Positions 37,329 through 46,534 of a DNA stretch of 64,000 nt are shown one piece after another. Made by a program: the position numbers and the translations under genes. Source of the stretch: Candidatus Sulfotelmatobacter sp. (GTDB lineage Bacteria > Vulcanimicrobiota > Vulcanimicrobiia > Vulcanimicrobiales > Vulcanimicrobiaceae); assembly GCA_035504415.1 (NCBI GenBank), contig DATJRY010000010.1, positions 62,001 to 126,000 of the forward strand, given 5' to 3'. Below the pieces are notes generated by a model. It worked only from the letters and a program-made list of their open reading frames with translations. It made no database searches and was not told the origin of the DNA. Positions within the stretch are counted from its first letter, which is position 1, and each line of letters begins with the position of its first letter.

Positions 37329-37535
37329 TCAGCCGCCGTACGTCGTCATCTGATGGTCGAAGGGATACAGGAGCGGGTCGATCGGGTTGGCCTCGCGCAT
37401 CGCGTGCGGCGCGGGCGCCGGCGGCGCATCGGCCGCTCGACACGCGGAAGCGCCGGCGCTCGCGTCGGCGAAGCCGGCGGTCGGCGTGGTGAGGAGCGCG
37501 GCGAGGGCGAGCCCCGCGAGAGTGAGTCGCATCAT
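37329..37535 (-). CDS. Small secreted protein (68 aa), unknown
   Basis: Starts with a clean signal peptide (MMRLTLAGLALAALLTTPTA, cut near FADA), leaving a mature peptide of about 45 residues ending IDPLLYPFDHQMTTYGG. One Cys. GAGGAC lies just before the ATG. It sits upstream of the depolymerase gene on the same strand, with about 95 bases between, and could be co-expressed. No family was recognised. Confidence 0.5.
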   Translation of the reverse strand: MMRLTLAGLALAALLTTPTAGFADASAGASACRAADAPPAPAPHAMREANPIDPLLYPFDHQMTTYGG

Positions 37536-37599
37536 GTCCTCGGATGGAAGAGAGGGTGTTGATGCGAGGAGTACGGCGCCCGCGGCGCGCGCGGATCAG

Positions 37600-38291
37600 T
37601 CAGACGCCCAGGAGATCGAGCAGCTCGCGCTCGCGCGCGACGACTTCCGCGTTGTCGAGCGTCTGCGCGACGCGGCCGTGAACGACGATGTGATGGCGGT
37701 CCGCGACCCCGGTCGCGAAGCGGACGTTCTGCTCGACCAGCAAGACGGTCATCCCGTCGGCCTTCATGGTGCGGATCAGCTCGCCGATGCGCTCGACGAT
37801 CACCGGCGCGAGGCCTTCGGTCGGTTCGTCGAGCAAGATCGTGCGCGCGCCCGAGCGCAGCACGCGCGCGATGGCGAGCATCTGCTGCTCGCCGCCCGAG
37901 AGCGTCGTGCCGGGCGCCCGCGCGCGCTCGCGCAGGTTCGGGAAGGCCTCGTAGACGCGCTCGACGCTCCAACCGTCGGCGCCGACGATGGGCGGCAAGG
38001 TCAGGTTTTCCTGCACGCTCAGGCTGGCCAAGATGCCCCGCTCTTCGGGCACGTACCCGACGCCCAGCCGCGCGATGCGGTCGGACGGGCGATCGGTGAG
38101 CGAGACGCCGTCGAGCTCGATCGTACCGCTGCGCGGCGGCAGGATCCCCATGATGGTGCGCAGCGTCGTCGTCTTGCCGACGCCGTTGCGGCCCACCAGT
38201 GTCGCCACCTCGCCGGTGCGGACCTCGAAGGTCATGCCGTGCAGGACGTGCGACTCGCCGTAGTACGCCTGTACGTCGCGCAGCGCCAGCA

Positions 38292-38292
<1 letters not shown>
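37600..38292 (-). CDS. livF: Branched-chain-type ABC ATPase LivF
   Basis: A 230-residue ATPase: Walker A GRNGVGKTT, Q-loop and VPEERGILASLSVQENL typical of LivF, signature LSGGEQQMLAIAR, Walker B TILLDEPTEGLAP, and LLVEQNVRFA. It overlaps livG by 1 base (TGATG). Together with livG it should power LivHM encoded in the opposite direction. Confidence 0.9.
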
Positions 38293-39044
<752 letters not shown>

Positions 39045-39061
39045 GAGGGGGACTTCCCACC

Positions 39062-40333
39062 GTGCACGAGACGGTCCTGGAGATCGAAGCCCCGCGAGTC
39101 AAGTTCGGTCGCGGGGCGATCGACGAGCTCGGCGCCGAAGCCGCCGCGCTCGGCCTGCGACGGGTCGCGCTGTTCACCGATCGCAACGTCGCCAAGCTCG
39201 AGCTGACGGCGCGCGCGCTGGCGTCCTTGCGCGCGGCCGGCGTCGACGTCGCGCTGTTCGATCGCGTTCGCATTGAGCCGACCGACGGCTCGTTCCGCGA
39301 TGCGGCCGCCTTCGCCATCGACGCCAAGGTCGACGGGTACATCTCGGTCGGCGGGGGCTCGACGATCGACACCGCCAAGGCGGCCAACCTGTACGCGACC
39401 CATCCGGCGCCGTTCGAACGGTACGTCAACGCGCCGCTGGGCGAGGGCGCGGCGGTGCCGGGCCCGCTCGCGCCGCACATCGCCTGCCCGACGACCTCGG
39501 GGACGGGCAGCGAGTGCACCGGCATCACGATCTTCGATTTCGAGGCGCACGCGGTGAAGACGGGGATCTCCTCGCGCCGCCTGCGGCCGACGCTCGGGCT
39601 GGTCGATCCCGACGCGACGCGCACGCTGCCGGCCGGGGTCGTCGCCTCGAGCGCTTTCGACGTGCTCGCGCACGCGCTCGAGTCGTTCACCGCCAAACCC
39701 TACCGGCAGCGGGTGCGGCCGGCGACGCCGCTCGCGCGGCCGCTCTCGCAGGGAGCGAACCCGTACAGCGATCTCGCCTGCGTCGAAGCGCTCGAGCTGT
39801 TGGCGCGGCACTTGGAACGCGCGGTCGTCGACGCCGGCGACGAGGAGGCGCGCGAGAAGGTCATGTACGCCGCGACGCTGGCCGGCATCGGCTTCGGCAA
39901 CGCCGGCGTGCACGTGCCGCACGGGATGGCGTACGCGGTAGCCGGCCTGGTGCGCGACTTCCATCCCATGGGCTACGATGCCGATCATCCGATGGTGCCG
40001 CACGGCATGTCGGTGATCGTGAGCGCGCCGGCCGTCGTGCGCTTCACCGCACCGGCCGCGCCGGAGAAGCATCGACGCGTGCTCGGCATGTTCGCGCACC
40101 ACAAACGCCTGGCCGACGACGAGGTCGGCGAGGCGCTGGCCGGCGCGCTGATCGCGTTGATGCGCAAGACCGTCATGCCGGTCAGCTTGCGCGAGCTCGG
40201 CTACGCGCCGAACGACGTGCCGGCGCTGGTCGAGGGCGCGTACGCGCAGCAGCGGCTGCTCGCCAACGCGCCCTTGCCGGTCGAGCGCGAGCATTTGGTC
40301 GAGCTGTTCACCGACGCGCTGCGCATTCCGTGA
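39062..40333 (+). CDS. Iron-containing alcohol dehydrogenase, hydroxyacid-oxoacid transhydrogenase-like
   Basis: A 423-residue group III alcohol dehydrogenase: NAD loop [24 protein letters not shown], metal ligands in [16 protein letters not shown] (Asp, His) and VPHGMAYAV and [10 protein letters not shown] (His). The inserted segment with [21 protein letters not shown] is typical of the ADHFE1-type enzymes that interconvert 4-hydroxybutyrate or other hydroxyacids. This agrees with nearby CoA and hydroxyacid enzymes. The stop overlaps dtd by 4 bases. Confidence 0.87.
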   Translation: MHETVLEIEAPRVKFGRGAIDELGAEAAALGLRRVALFTDRNVAKLELTARALASLRAAGVDVALFDRVRIEPTDGSFRDAAAFAIDAKVDGYISVGGGSTIDTAKAANLYATHPAPFERYVNAPLGEGAAVPGPLAPHIACPTTSGTGSECTGITIFDFEAHAVKTGISSRRLRPTLGLVDPDATRTLPAGVVASSAFDVLAHALESFTAKPYRQRVRPATPLARPLSQGANPYSDLACVEALELLARHLERAVVDAGDEEAREKVMYAATLAGIGFGNAGVHVPHGMAYAVAGLVRDFHPMGYDADHPMVPHGMSVIVSAPAVVRFTAPAAPEKHRRVLGMFAHHKRLADDEVGEALAGALIALMRKTVMPVSLRELGYAPNDVPALVEGAYAQQRLLANAPLPVEREHLVELFTDALRIP

Positions 40334-40779
40334 GGGCGGTCGTCCAGCGCGTCACGCAGGCCGCGGTCACCGTCGCGGGCGAGCGGATCGCCGGCATCGA
40401 ACGCGGCTTGCTGGTGCTGGTCGGGGTCGCCGTCGACGACGACGAGCGCGCCGCCGCCGCGCTCGCGAGCAAGGTCGCCGGGCTGCGCGTCTTCGACGAC
40501 GGCGCGGGCGCGATGAACCTGGGACTGGCGGACGTCGGCGGCGCGGTGCTGCTGGTCTCGCAGTTCACCTTGCTCGGCGACGTGCGCAAAGGCCGCCGGC
40601 CCTCGTTCATCACCGCCGCGCGCGGCGAGCCGGCCGAGCGCCTGTACCTGCGGGTCGCCGACGGCTTGCGCGCGGCCGGGATCGCCGTTCAGACCGGCCG
40701 TTTCGGCGCCGACATGGCGGTCGCGCTCGTCAACGACGGTCCGGTCACGATCCTGATCGACACCGAGCGGAGCTTCTGA
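40330..40779 (+). CDS. dtd: D-aminoacyl-tRNA deacylase
   Basis: A 149-residue proofreading enzyme that removes D-amino acids from tRNA. SQFTLLGDVRKGRRPSF and the C-terminal NDGPVTILID (Gly-cisPro-like NxGP motif) are diagnostic. The GTG start lies in the end of the dehydrogenase gene. Confidence 0.95.
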   Translation: MRAVVQRVTQAAVTVAGERIAGIERGLLVLVGVAVDDDERAAAALASKVAGLRVFDDGAGAMNLGLADVGGAVLLVSQFTLLGDVRKGRRPSFITAARGEPAERLYLRVADGLRAAGIAVQTGRFGADMAVALVNDGPVTILIDTERSF

Positions 40780-40782
40780 ACC

Positions 40783-40823
40783 GTCTACAGCGTAGACAAA
40801 CGGGCCCGCCGGCAGCAGCCGGC
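40783..40823. promoter_or_regulatory. Palindrome and hairpin upstream of the NiCoT gene
   Basis: GTCTAC-AGC-GTAGAC (40783-40797) is a perfect inverted repeat right after the dtd stop, followed by GCCGGC-AGCA-GCCGGC (40808-40823). The first could be an operator for a metal-responsive repressor of the transporter; the second may be a small hairpin. Neither has a T-run. There is no room for a cobalamin riboswitch. Confidence 0.4.
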
Positions 40824-40850
40824 TCGCCGCGTGGCGTAGGGGAAGCGGAT

Positions 40851-41621
40851 ATGATCGGTGCGGCCGCATTCACCGTCTTCGCACTCGGGCTGCGCCACGG
40901 CGCCGATCCCGATCACCTGGCCGCGATCGACAACGTGACGCGCAACGCGTATCCGCGCACGCCGCGGCTGAGCCGCTTCGTCGGCGCGCTGTTCGCCGGC
41001 GGCCATAGCGTGATGGTGCTGGCGATCTCGATCTTGCTGGGCGCGCTGGGCGCGCGCCTGGCCGGGCACGGCGCGCTGATCGAGACGGTCGGGACGTGGA
41101 TCTCGATCGTCGTGCTACTGCTGGTCGCGGTGCTGAACCTGCGCGCGCTGCGCGGCGGCGCGCCGCAGCCGGCCGGCCTGCGCGCGCGGCTCGTCCCGCG
41201 CGCGTGGCGCGAGAGTGCGAACGCGCTGTGGGCGATTCCGATCGGGCTGTTGTTCGGCTTCGGCTTCGAGACCTCGAGCCAGATCGCCGCGTATGCCGTC
41301 GTGTTCGGCGCCGACGCCGGCATCGCCGGCGCGCTGATCGTCGGCGCGACGTTCTCGGTCGGGATGATCGTCACCGACACGCTCGACTCGCTGCTCGTGC
41401 ACCGGCTCGTCTCGCACCACGGCACGCAGCTTCCCGCGGTGATGCGCTTGTGGATCGGAACGGTCAGCGCGCTGGCGGTGCTGGTGGCGGCGTACGAAGC
41501 GGCGCAGCTGTGTGGGTGGCAGTCGCCGTTCGGCGACCTCGCCCTGAGCTTGGCCCTCGTGCTGGCACTGATGGCGGTCTTCGGGATCGTCCTCTTGCGC
41601 ACGCGCACCCGCACCGCTTGA
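40851..41621 (+). CDS. NiCoT-family nickel/cobalt permease
   Basis: A 256-residue membrane protein with the family's HxxxxDH-type motif (LRHGADPDHLAAIDNVTR) in the first helices, LFAGGHSVMV (NiCoT GHSTVV motif) and FGFGFETSSQ (LGFDTATE motif). About eight helices. NiCoT proteins import Ni2+ or Co2+ by proton motive force. AGGGGAAG precedes the ATG. The metal cannot be decided from sequence; no urease, hydrogenase or cobalamin gene is in the window. Confidence 0.82.
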   Translation: MIGAAAFTVFALGLRHGADPDHLAAIDNVTRNAYPRTPRLSRFVGALFAGGHSVMVLAISILLGALGARLAGHGALIETVGTWISIVVLLLVAVLNLRALRGGAPQPAGLRARLVPRAWRESANALWAIPIGLLFGFGFETSSQIAAYAVVFGADAGIAGALIVGATFSVGMIVTDTLDSLLVHRLVSHHGTQLPAVMRLWIGTVSALAVLVAAYEAAQLCGWQSPFGDLALSLALVLALMAVFGIVLLRTRTRTA

Positions 41622-41646
41622 CGCCGCCTTCGCTCTGCCGGTCGGG

Positions 41647-42417
41647 CTAGGTGCCGCTCCAGCGCGGCGCGCGCTTTTCGAGAAAGGCCGTGACGCCTTC
41701 GCGGAAGTCGTCGCTGCCGTAGCACGCGCGGATCAGATCGCTGCCGGCGGGCAGCGCGCGCGCGGCGCGCAGGCGGCGAAAGCCCTCCTTCGTCGCGCGC
41801 AGCGTCAGCGGCGCGAGCGCAAGCATCCCGCGCGCGATCTCGTGCGCGCGCGGGAGCAGCGCGTCGACGTCGAGAACGACCTCGTTCAACAGACCGGCGT
41901 GCAAGGCCGCCTGCGCGTCGAGCAGCCGCGCGCTGAACAAGAGCGCCTTGGCCGCCGGAACGCCGACCAGGTCGGCGACTCGGGCCAGGTTGGCGATCGA
42001 CAGACAGTTGCCCAGCGTGCGCGCGATCGGGACGCCGATGCGTACCGCCGGCTCGCCGATGCGCAGGTCGCAGGTCGAGGCGATCGCGACGCCGCCGCCC
42101 GTGCAGGCGCCGGCGATCGCCGCGATGACCGGGACGCGGATCGCTTCCAGCGCCTCCATGACGGCGTCCATGCGCCGTTCGTACGCGGCGCCGTCGTCGG
42201 CGGTGAAGCCGCGGAACTCGGTGATCGCGGTCCCGCTGACGAACGCCGCGCCGCCCGCCCCGGTGATGACGACGACCCGCACGCTCGGATCGGCGTCGAG
42301 TGCGCGCGCGTGGTCGCGCAGCGCGTCCCACATCGCGAACGTCATCGCGTTGCGCGCGGCCAGGTTGTCGATGGTGACGGTCGCGATCCCCTCGCCGTCG
42401 TGCTCGACCCGAATCAC
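41647..42417 (-). CDS. Enoyl-CoA hydratase/isomerase family protein
   Basis: A 256-residue crotonase-fold enzyme. The oxyanion-hole regions are in the GAGGAAFVSGTAITEF and AGACTGGGVAIASTCDLRI segments. The Glu pair of true hydratases is not obvious (the usual Glu of LPEVxLG-type segments is replaced in VPIARTLGNCLS), so a hydratase is not assured. It overlaps the CoA-transferase gene by 4 bases, implying a shared acyl-CoA pathway. Confidence 0.83.
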   Translation of the reverse strand: MIRVEHDGEGIATVTIDNLAARNAMTFAMWDALRDHARALDADPSVRVVVITGAGGAAFVSGTAITEFRGFTADDGAAYERRMDAVMEALEAIRVPVIAAIAGACTGGGVAIASTCDLRIGEPAVRIGVPIARTLGNCLSIANLARVADLVGVPAAKALLFSARLLDAQAALHAGLLNEVVLDVDALLPRAHEIARGMLALAPLTLRATKEGFRRLRAARALPAGSDLIRACYGSDDFREGVTAFLEKRAPRWSGT

Positions 42418-43619
42418 GCCTGCACCGTCACGCCGGCGGCGGCCAGCGCGTCCAGCTCACCGTCCGCGAAGCCCAGCTCGCGCAAGACCGCCAGCGAGTC
42501 CGCTCCCAAGAGCGGTCCCGCACGCTCGATCCGCGGCGGCGTTTCGCTCAGACGCAGCGGCGAGCCGATCTGCCGCACCGCGCCGAGCGTCGGATGCGGC
42601 GCGTCGCTGAAGAACCCGCGTTGCTGCAGGTGTGGATCGGTGAACACGCGGTCGTAGCTCCAGATCGGTCCGCACGGGATCCCGGCCTGCGTCAGCGCCG
42701 CGATCCAGTCCTCGACCGGCCGCGTCACGGTCACCGCTTCGAGCGCGGCGATCAGCGCGTCGCGATGCGCCACCCGCTGCTGGTTGTCGGCGAAGCGCGC
42801 GTCGTCGGCGAGCGCGGGCACCCCGAAGACCTCGCACACGCGCAACCAGTGCGCCTGCGTGTTGGCGCCGAAGGTGAAGAACCCGTCGGCGGCCCGCACG
42901 GCTTGGTACGGCGCGATCGACTGATGCGCCGAGCCCGTCGGCTGCGGGACCTCGCCGGTCGCGAACCAGCGTCCGGCCTCCCAGACCGCGAACGAGACGG
43001 CCGACTCGAGCAGCGAGACGTCGATCGACTGTCCGCGGCCGTCGCGCTCGCGCGCGCGCAGCGCCGCCAGGACGGCGATCGTCGCGTACAAGCCGCAGGT
43101 CAGGTCCGCGATCGGAACGCCGACCTTGACCGGGGGCCGACCGGGTTCGCCGGTGATGCTCATGAGACCGGACATTCCCTGCGCGATGATGTCGAGCCCC
43201 GGTCGATCCGCGTACGGACCGTCGGCGCCGAAGCCCGAGGCAGCGCAGTAGATCAAGCCGGGATTGCCGGCTCGCAGCACCGGCTCGTCGAGCCCCAGAT
43301 CGCGCATCGTGCCGGGCCGCAGGTTCTCGATCACGACGTCGGCGCGCGCCGCGAGCCGGCGGAACACGTCCTTGCCGGCCTGCGCCTTCAAGTCGAGCGC
43401 GAGGCTGCGCTTGTTGCGGTTGAGCCGCACGAAGTTCGAGCTCTCGCCCGCGACGAACGGGCCGGTCGCGCGCGTCAGGTCGCCGCCGTGCGGGTTCTCG
43501 ACCTTCACCACATCTGCACCGAGATCGGCCAGCTGCATCCCGCAAAACGGGACCGCCATGAAGTTGCCGACCTCGACCACCCGGAGGCCGTGCAGCGGGG
43601 GAAGGCTCGTCGTGGGCAT
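42414..43619 (-). CDS. Class III CoA-transferase (CaiB/BaiF family)
   Basis: A 401-residue enzyme that moves CoA between carboxylic acids. LRVVEVGNFMAVPFCGMQLADLGADVVKVE is cut short here to its family sense: the N-terminal start, RNKRSLALDLK, the catalytic Asp in VPIADLTCGLYA and GRGQSIDVSLLE are present. It is transcribed with the crotonase gene and divergent from the TRAP binding protein, so it may activate the acid delivered by that uptake system. Confidence 0.9.
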   Translation of the reverse strand: MPTTSLPPLHGLRVVEVGNFMAVPFCGMQLADLGADVVKVENPHGGDLTRATGPFVAGESSNFVRLNRNKRSLALDLKAQAGKDVFRRLAARADVVIENLRPGTMRDLGLDEPVLRAGNPGLIYCAASGFGADGPYADRPGLDIIAQGMSGLMSITGEPGRPPVKVGVPIADLTCGLYATIAVLAALRARERDGRGQSIDVSLLESAVSFAVWEAGRWFATGEVPQPTGSAHQSIAPYQAVRAADGFFTFGANTQAHWLRVCEVFGVPALADDARFADNQQRVAHRDALIAALEAVTVTRPVEDWIAALTQAGIPCGPIWSYDRVFTDPHLQQRGFFSDAPHPTLGAVRQIGSPLRLSETPPRIERAGPLLGADSLAVLRELGFADGELDALAAAGVTVQA

Positions 43620-43692
43620 GGCGGAGGAGATTTCTTCGGCGAGACGCTACTCCTTGGTGCACATTATACCGAGCTCATCGGGGAGGCCAGAG

Positions 43693-44703
43693 ATGCAAGG
43701 CAAGACCACGCGCGGTGCATTCATCACGTCGTCGGCGGCGGCGTTCGCCTCGATCGCCGTCGTGCGCAGCCCCGCGCGCGCGGCGCAATGGACGTACAAG
43801 GCGGGCACGAATCAGCCGGTCGACCATCCGCTCAGCGTCGCGATGAAGAACCTGTGGGACACGGTGCGCGCGGAGACCGGCGGCAAGCTCGACGTCCAGA
43901 CCTTCCCCAACAACCAGCTGGGCGGCGATACCGCGATGCTGCAGCAGATGCGCTCGGGCGCGCTGCAGTTCATGACGCTCGACGGCGCGATCCTGGCCTC
44001 CGTCGTGCCGGTCGCCGCGATCCAGGGCGTCGGCTTCGCGTTCAAGGACTCGGCTCAAGCCTTCCAGGCCTTCGACGGCAAGCTGGGCGCGTACATCCGC
44101 AACGACATCGCGAGCAAAGGGCTCTTCGCGTTCGACCTGATCTGGGAGAACGGGATGCGGAACATCACCTCCTCCACGCATCCGGTCAAGAACGCCGCCG
44201 ACCTGTCGGGCTTCAAGATTCGCACGCCCGAAGGCCGCCTGTATCTGGATCTGTTCAAATCACTGGGCGCGGCGCCGACGCCGATCAACTTCAGCGAGCT
44301 CTACACCTCGCTGCAGACGCACGTCGTCGACGGACAGGAGAACCCACTGCTCAACATCGAGTTCGCGCGCTTCTACGAGGTGCAGAAGTACCTGAGCATG
44401 TCGGCGCACATGTGGAGCGGCTATTGGCTGATGGGCAACGCCGACGTCTGGAAGGGCCTGCCGCCCGACGTACAGGCGATCGTGAGCAAGAACGCGCGCC
44501 TGGCCGCGCAAAAGCAGCGCACGGCCGTCGTCAACTACAACAACAGCTTGGCCGGCAAGCTCCGCTCGCAGGGGATGGCGATCAACGAGGTCGACCGGGA
44601 AGGCTTGCGCGCCAAGCTGGGCGCGTTCTACGGCCGCTGGAAGGACGAGTTCGGGCCGACGGCGTGGGGACTGCTCGAGGAGTACAGCGGCAAGCTCGGC
44701 TGA
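43693..44703 (+). CDS. TRAP-type C4-dicarboxylate-like substrate-binding protein
   Basis: A 336-residue periplasmic DctP-family protein with a signal peptide (about 1-31). Typical features are ETGGKLDVQTFPNNQLGGDT, GFKIRTPEGRLYLDLFKSLG with the conserved Arg that binds carboxylate, and VVDGQENPL. GGGGAGG lies 7 bases upstream of the ATG. No DctQ or DctM membrane gene follows, so it is an orphan in this window. Confidence 0.88.
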   Translation: MQGKTTRGAFITSSAAAFASIAVVRSPARAAQWTYKAGTNQPVDHPLSVAMKNLWDTVRAETGGKLDVQTFPNNQLGGDTAMLQQMRSGALQFMTLDGAILASVVPVAAIQGVGFAFKDSAQAFQAFDGKLGAYIRNDIASKGLFAFDLIWENGMRNITSSTHPVKNAADLSGFKIRTPEGRLYLDLFKSLGAAPTPINFSELYTSLQTHVVDGQENPLLNIEFARFYEVQKYLSMSAHMWSGYWLMGNADVWKGLPPDVQAIVSKNARLAAQKQRTAVVNYNNSLAGKLRSQGMAINEVDREGLRAKLGAFYGRWKDEFGPTAWGLLEEYSGKLG

Positions 44704-44715
44704 CGCCGCCGGCGA

Positions 44716-45129
44716 TCAGGGCGTCGTCGCCGCGCTGCGCGCGACGACGCCGTCCGCCTCGAGCCAGCGATCGAGGTGGGCCACGTACGCCGGACCGAAC
44801 GTGTCGAGCAGACAGCCGCGATAGGTCTGGTAGCGCGCCGGCTCGCCGGCCGCGAGGTCTTCCAGCACGCGGCGGTGCACGGCCATGTAGCCCTCGCGCA
44901 AACGCAGTCCGCCGTGGATCAGCTCGAGCAAGATCTCGCTGACCGAGCGGTCGCGATGCACGAGCAGCCGCGACTCGAGCCATGCGTCGAGCTCGGCGGG
45001 CAACCGCGTCGAGCGGGTCGGTCCCATCTTGCCGCGCCGCGGACGGTGGTCGGGATCGGTGCGATCGTGCGGATGACGATGCGTCGTCCCGTCCGCGTGC
45101 GTGTGCACGTGCTCGGCGATGGGTTCCAT
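44716..45129 (-). CDS. His-rich ribbon-helix-helix protein, likely ModE-regulated
   Basis: A 137-residue protein of unknown function. Residues 6-28 are rich in His and Asp (HVHTHADGTTHRHPHD), a probable metal-binding tail. Residues 38-75 look like a ribbon-helix-helix fold (STRLPAELDAWLESRLL then SVSEILLELIHGGLRL). The rest is helical (YMAVHRRVLEDLAAGEPARY). It follows modA-modE on the same strand, with its own ModE-like operator 127 bases before its start. A metal-responsive regulator or a metal-storage protein are both possible. A GTG or TTG 14-18 codons upstream are alternative starts. Confidence 0.6.
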   Translation of the reverse strand: MEPIAEHVHTHADGTTHRHPHDRTDPDHRPRRGKMGPTRSTRLPAELDAWLESRLLVHRDRSVSEILLELIHGGLRLREGYMAVHRRVLEDLAAGEPARYQTYRGCLLDTFGPAYVAHLDRWLEADGVVARSAATTP

Positions 45130-45255
45130 CGCGCACGCTTGCCGATGCGCGCGAGCGTGCCCTGCCGCCAAACGCAGCACCGCCCTCGGACGCTCAGGGA
45201 GGGCGTACGAGGGCGGTCCGGTGGTGCGGTTCCCCGCGGCCGTCGGCAGGTCCTC
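45130..45255 (-). promoter_or_regulatory. Structured leader of the His-rich RHH gene
   Basis: The 126 bases between the ModE-like site and the ATG contain a strong hairpin at 45180-45216: stem CCGCCCTCG/CGAGGGCGG, one mismatch, stem ACGC/GCGT, 9-base loop. CGCA/TGCG can pair outside it. No T-run follows, so it is not a simple terminator. Given its place in a molybdenum locus, a molybdenum-cofactor-type riboswitch is worth testing but is not shown. Confidence 0.35.
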
Positions 45256-45279
45256 CGTTATGTCCGACGAGATATAACG
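45256..45279. promoter_or_regulatory. ModE-like operator 1
   Basis: Half-sites CGTTAT (45256) and ATAACG (45274) separated by 12 bases, the same layout and length as the known enterobacterial modA operator. It overlaps the stop codon of modE and precedes the His-rich RHH gene, so it likely controls that gene. Confidence 0.65.
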
Positions 45280-45632
45280 ACGGATCCGCGGCGGGCCCGC
45301 CGCACGGCGTGCTCGAGCGCCGCGACGTGGGGCTGCCCGTCCTCGCGCAGGAGCGCTTCGAGGGCGCGATACTCGCGCACCACCAGCTTGCCCAGCGCGG
45401 TCACCTGCGCGCCGCCGCCCTGCGCGCCGCCCGGCCGAGCGCGCACGAGCGGCGTGCGGAAGAGCGCGTTGAGCTCCTCGACCAGGGTCCAGGCACGCCG
45501 GTAGGACATCTTGAGCGCGCGACCGGCGGCCGAGATCGAGCCCGACTCGGCGATCGCCTCGAGCAGCGCGATCTTCCCCGGCCCCACGGCGGCGGCTTCC
45601 CCGAAGACGACGCGGATCGTCAGCCGTGCCAC
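45258..45632 (-). CDS. modE: ModE-type N-terminal-domain regulator
   Basis: A 124-residue winged-helix protein of the ModE/LysR-like type: KIALLEAIAESGSISAAGRA, KMSYRRAWTLVEELNALF and the wing GGGAQVTALGKLVVREYRAL. The C-terminal molybdate-binding (MOP/TOBE) domains of full ModE are absent, so this is the short form; sensing of molybdate must use another route or protein. It lies 6 bases after modA on the same strand. GTG start. Confidence 0.85.
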   Translation of the reverse strand: MARLTIRVVFGEAAAVGPGKIALLEAIAESGSISAAGRALKMSYRRAWTLVEELNALFRTPLVRARPGGAQGGGAQVTALGKLVVREYRALEALLREDGQPHVAALEHAVRRARRGSVVISRRT

Positions 45633-45638
45633 GAGGCG

Positions 45639-46421
45639 CTACGGAGCGGCGAAGCCGCGGTCGTGCAAGAAGCGCTGTCCCTCGGGAGCGAGGACGAACG
45701 CGACGAACGCCTTCGCGCCGGACGGGTTCGGCGCGGCCTTGAGGGCCGCGATCGGATAGACCGCGTCGGGCGAAGCGCCCGGCGGATACGGGATCATCGT
45801 CACCTGCGGCGCCAGCGCGGGCGTCACGTCGGTCAGGTAGACGATGCCGACGTCGCCTTCGCCCAGCGCGATCTTGGTCGCGACGGCCTTGACGTCGATC
45901 TCCTCGGAGACGACGTTCTTGGCGACGGCGGCGGCGAAGTCGGCCGGATAGCCCGGCTTGCCGGCGACGGTGGTGAACGAGGTGCGCGCGTAGCTGCCGA
46001 CCGGGACCGTCGGCGCGGCCAACACGACTTTGACGCCGGGGTGCGCCAAATCGGCCAGGCCGGTGATGTGGGCCGGATTCGCCTTGGGGACGATCAGCAC
46101 GAGCCGGTTGCGCACGAAGGTGCGCGCCGGCGCGGCCAGGAGTCCCGCGGCGGCCACGGCCGCCATCTGTTTCTCGTTGGCGGAGGCGAAGACGTCGGCC
46201 GGCGCGCCTTGACGAATCTGCGTCGCGAGCGTGTCGGAGCCGCCGTACGAGAACGTCACGCTCACGCCGGTGGCTTTGGTGAAGGCGGGCGCCGCGGCGT
46301 CGAATGCTTCTTTCAGCGACGCGGCGGCGAAGACGGTGATCGAGCCGGGCGCGGCGGTCGCCGGCGCGCCGAGCGTCACGATCGCCGCGAGCGCGGCGAC
46401 GAGTGCGGAGGATCTCTTCAT
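45639..46421 (-). CDS. modA: Molybdate-binding periplasmic protein
   Basis: A 260-residue binding protein with a signal peptide (MKRSSALVAALAAIVTLG, cut near ATAAPG). ITVFAAASLKEAFD, YGGSDTLATQIRQGAPADVF, VPVGSYAR and EGDVGIVYLTDV match ModA oxyanion-binding segments. The ATG at 46421 is chosen because the signal begins there; a longer frame starts inside the operator region. No modB or modC gene is adjacent. Confidence 0.9.
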   Translation of the reverse strand: MKRSSALVAALAAIVTLGAPATAAPGSITVFAAASLKEAFDAAAPAFTKATGVSVTFSYGGSDTLATQIRQGAPADVFASANEKQMAAVAAAGLLAAPARTFVRNRLVLIVPKANPAHITGLADLAHPGVKVVLAAPTVPVGSYARTSFTTVAGKPGYPADFAAAVAKNVVSEEIDVKAVATKIALGEGDVGIVYLTDVTPALAPQVTMIPYPPGASPDAVYPIAALKAAPNPSGAKAFVAFVLAPEGQRFLHDRGFAAP

Positions 46422-46445
46422 GGCGCGCCGCCTTCGACGCCCCCA

Positions 46446-46469
46446 CGCGATATCCGCCGGAACATAACG
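46446..46469. promoter_or_regulatory. ModE-like operator 2, upstream of modA
   Basis: On the minus strand it reads CGTTATGT, then eight bases, then GATAT and CGCG: it shares CGTTATGT and GATAT at the same positions as operator 1. It lies 25 bases before the modA start. The second half-site is weaker (CGCG for AACG). Confidence 0.55.
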
Positions 46470-46534
46470 CATGCCGCGCGCGCGGTGGCCCTTCCAGCGG
46501 GAGCGTTTGCGCCGGGTGCCGTACGCCAGGGCCG

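Noticed and set aside
40780-40850. Cobalamin riboswitch upstream of the NiCoT permease
   Set aside because: The gap is 71 bases, too short, and the B12-box is absent.
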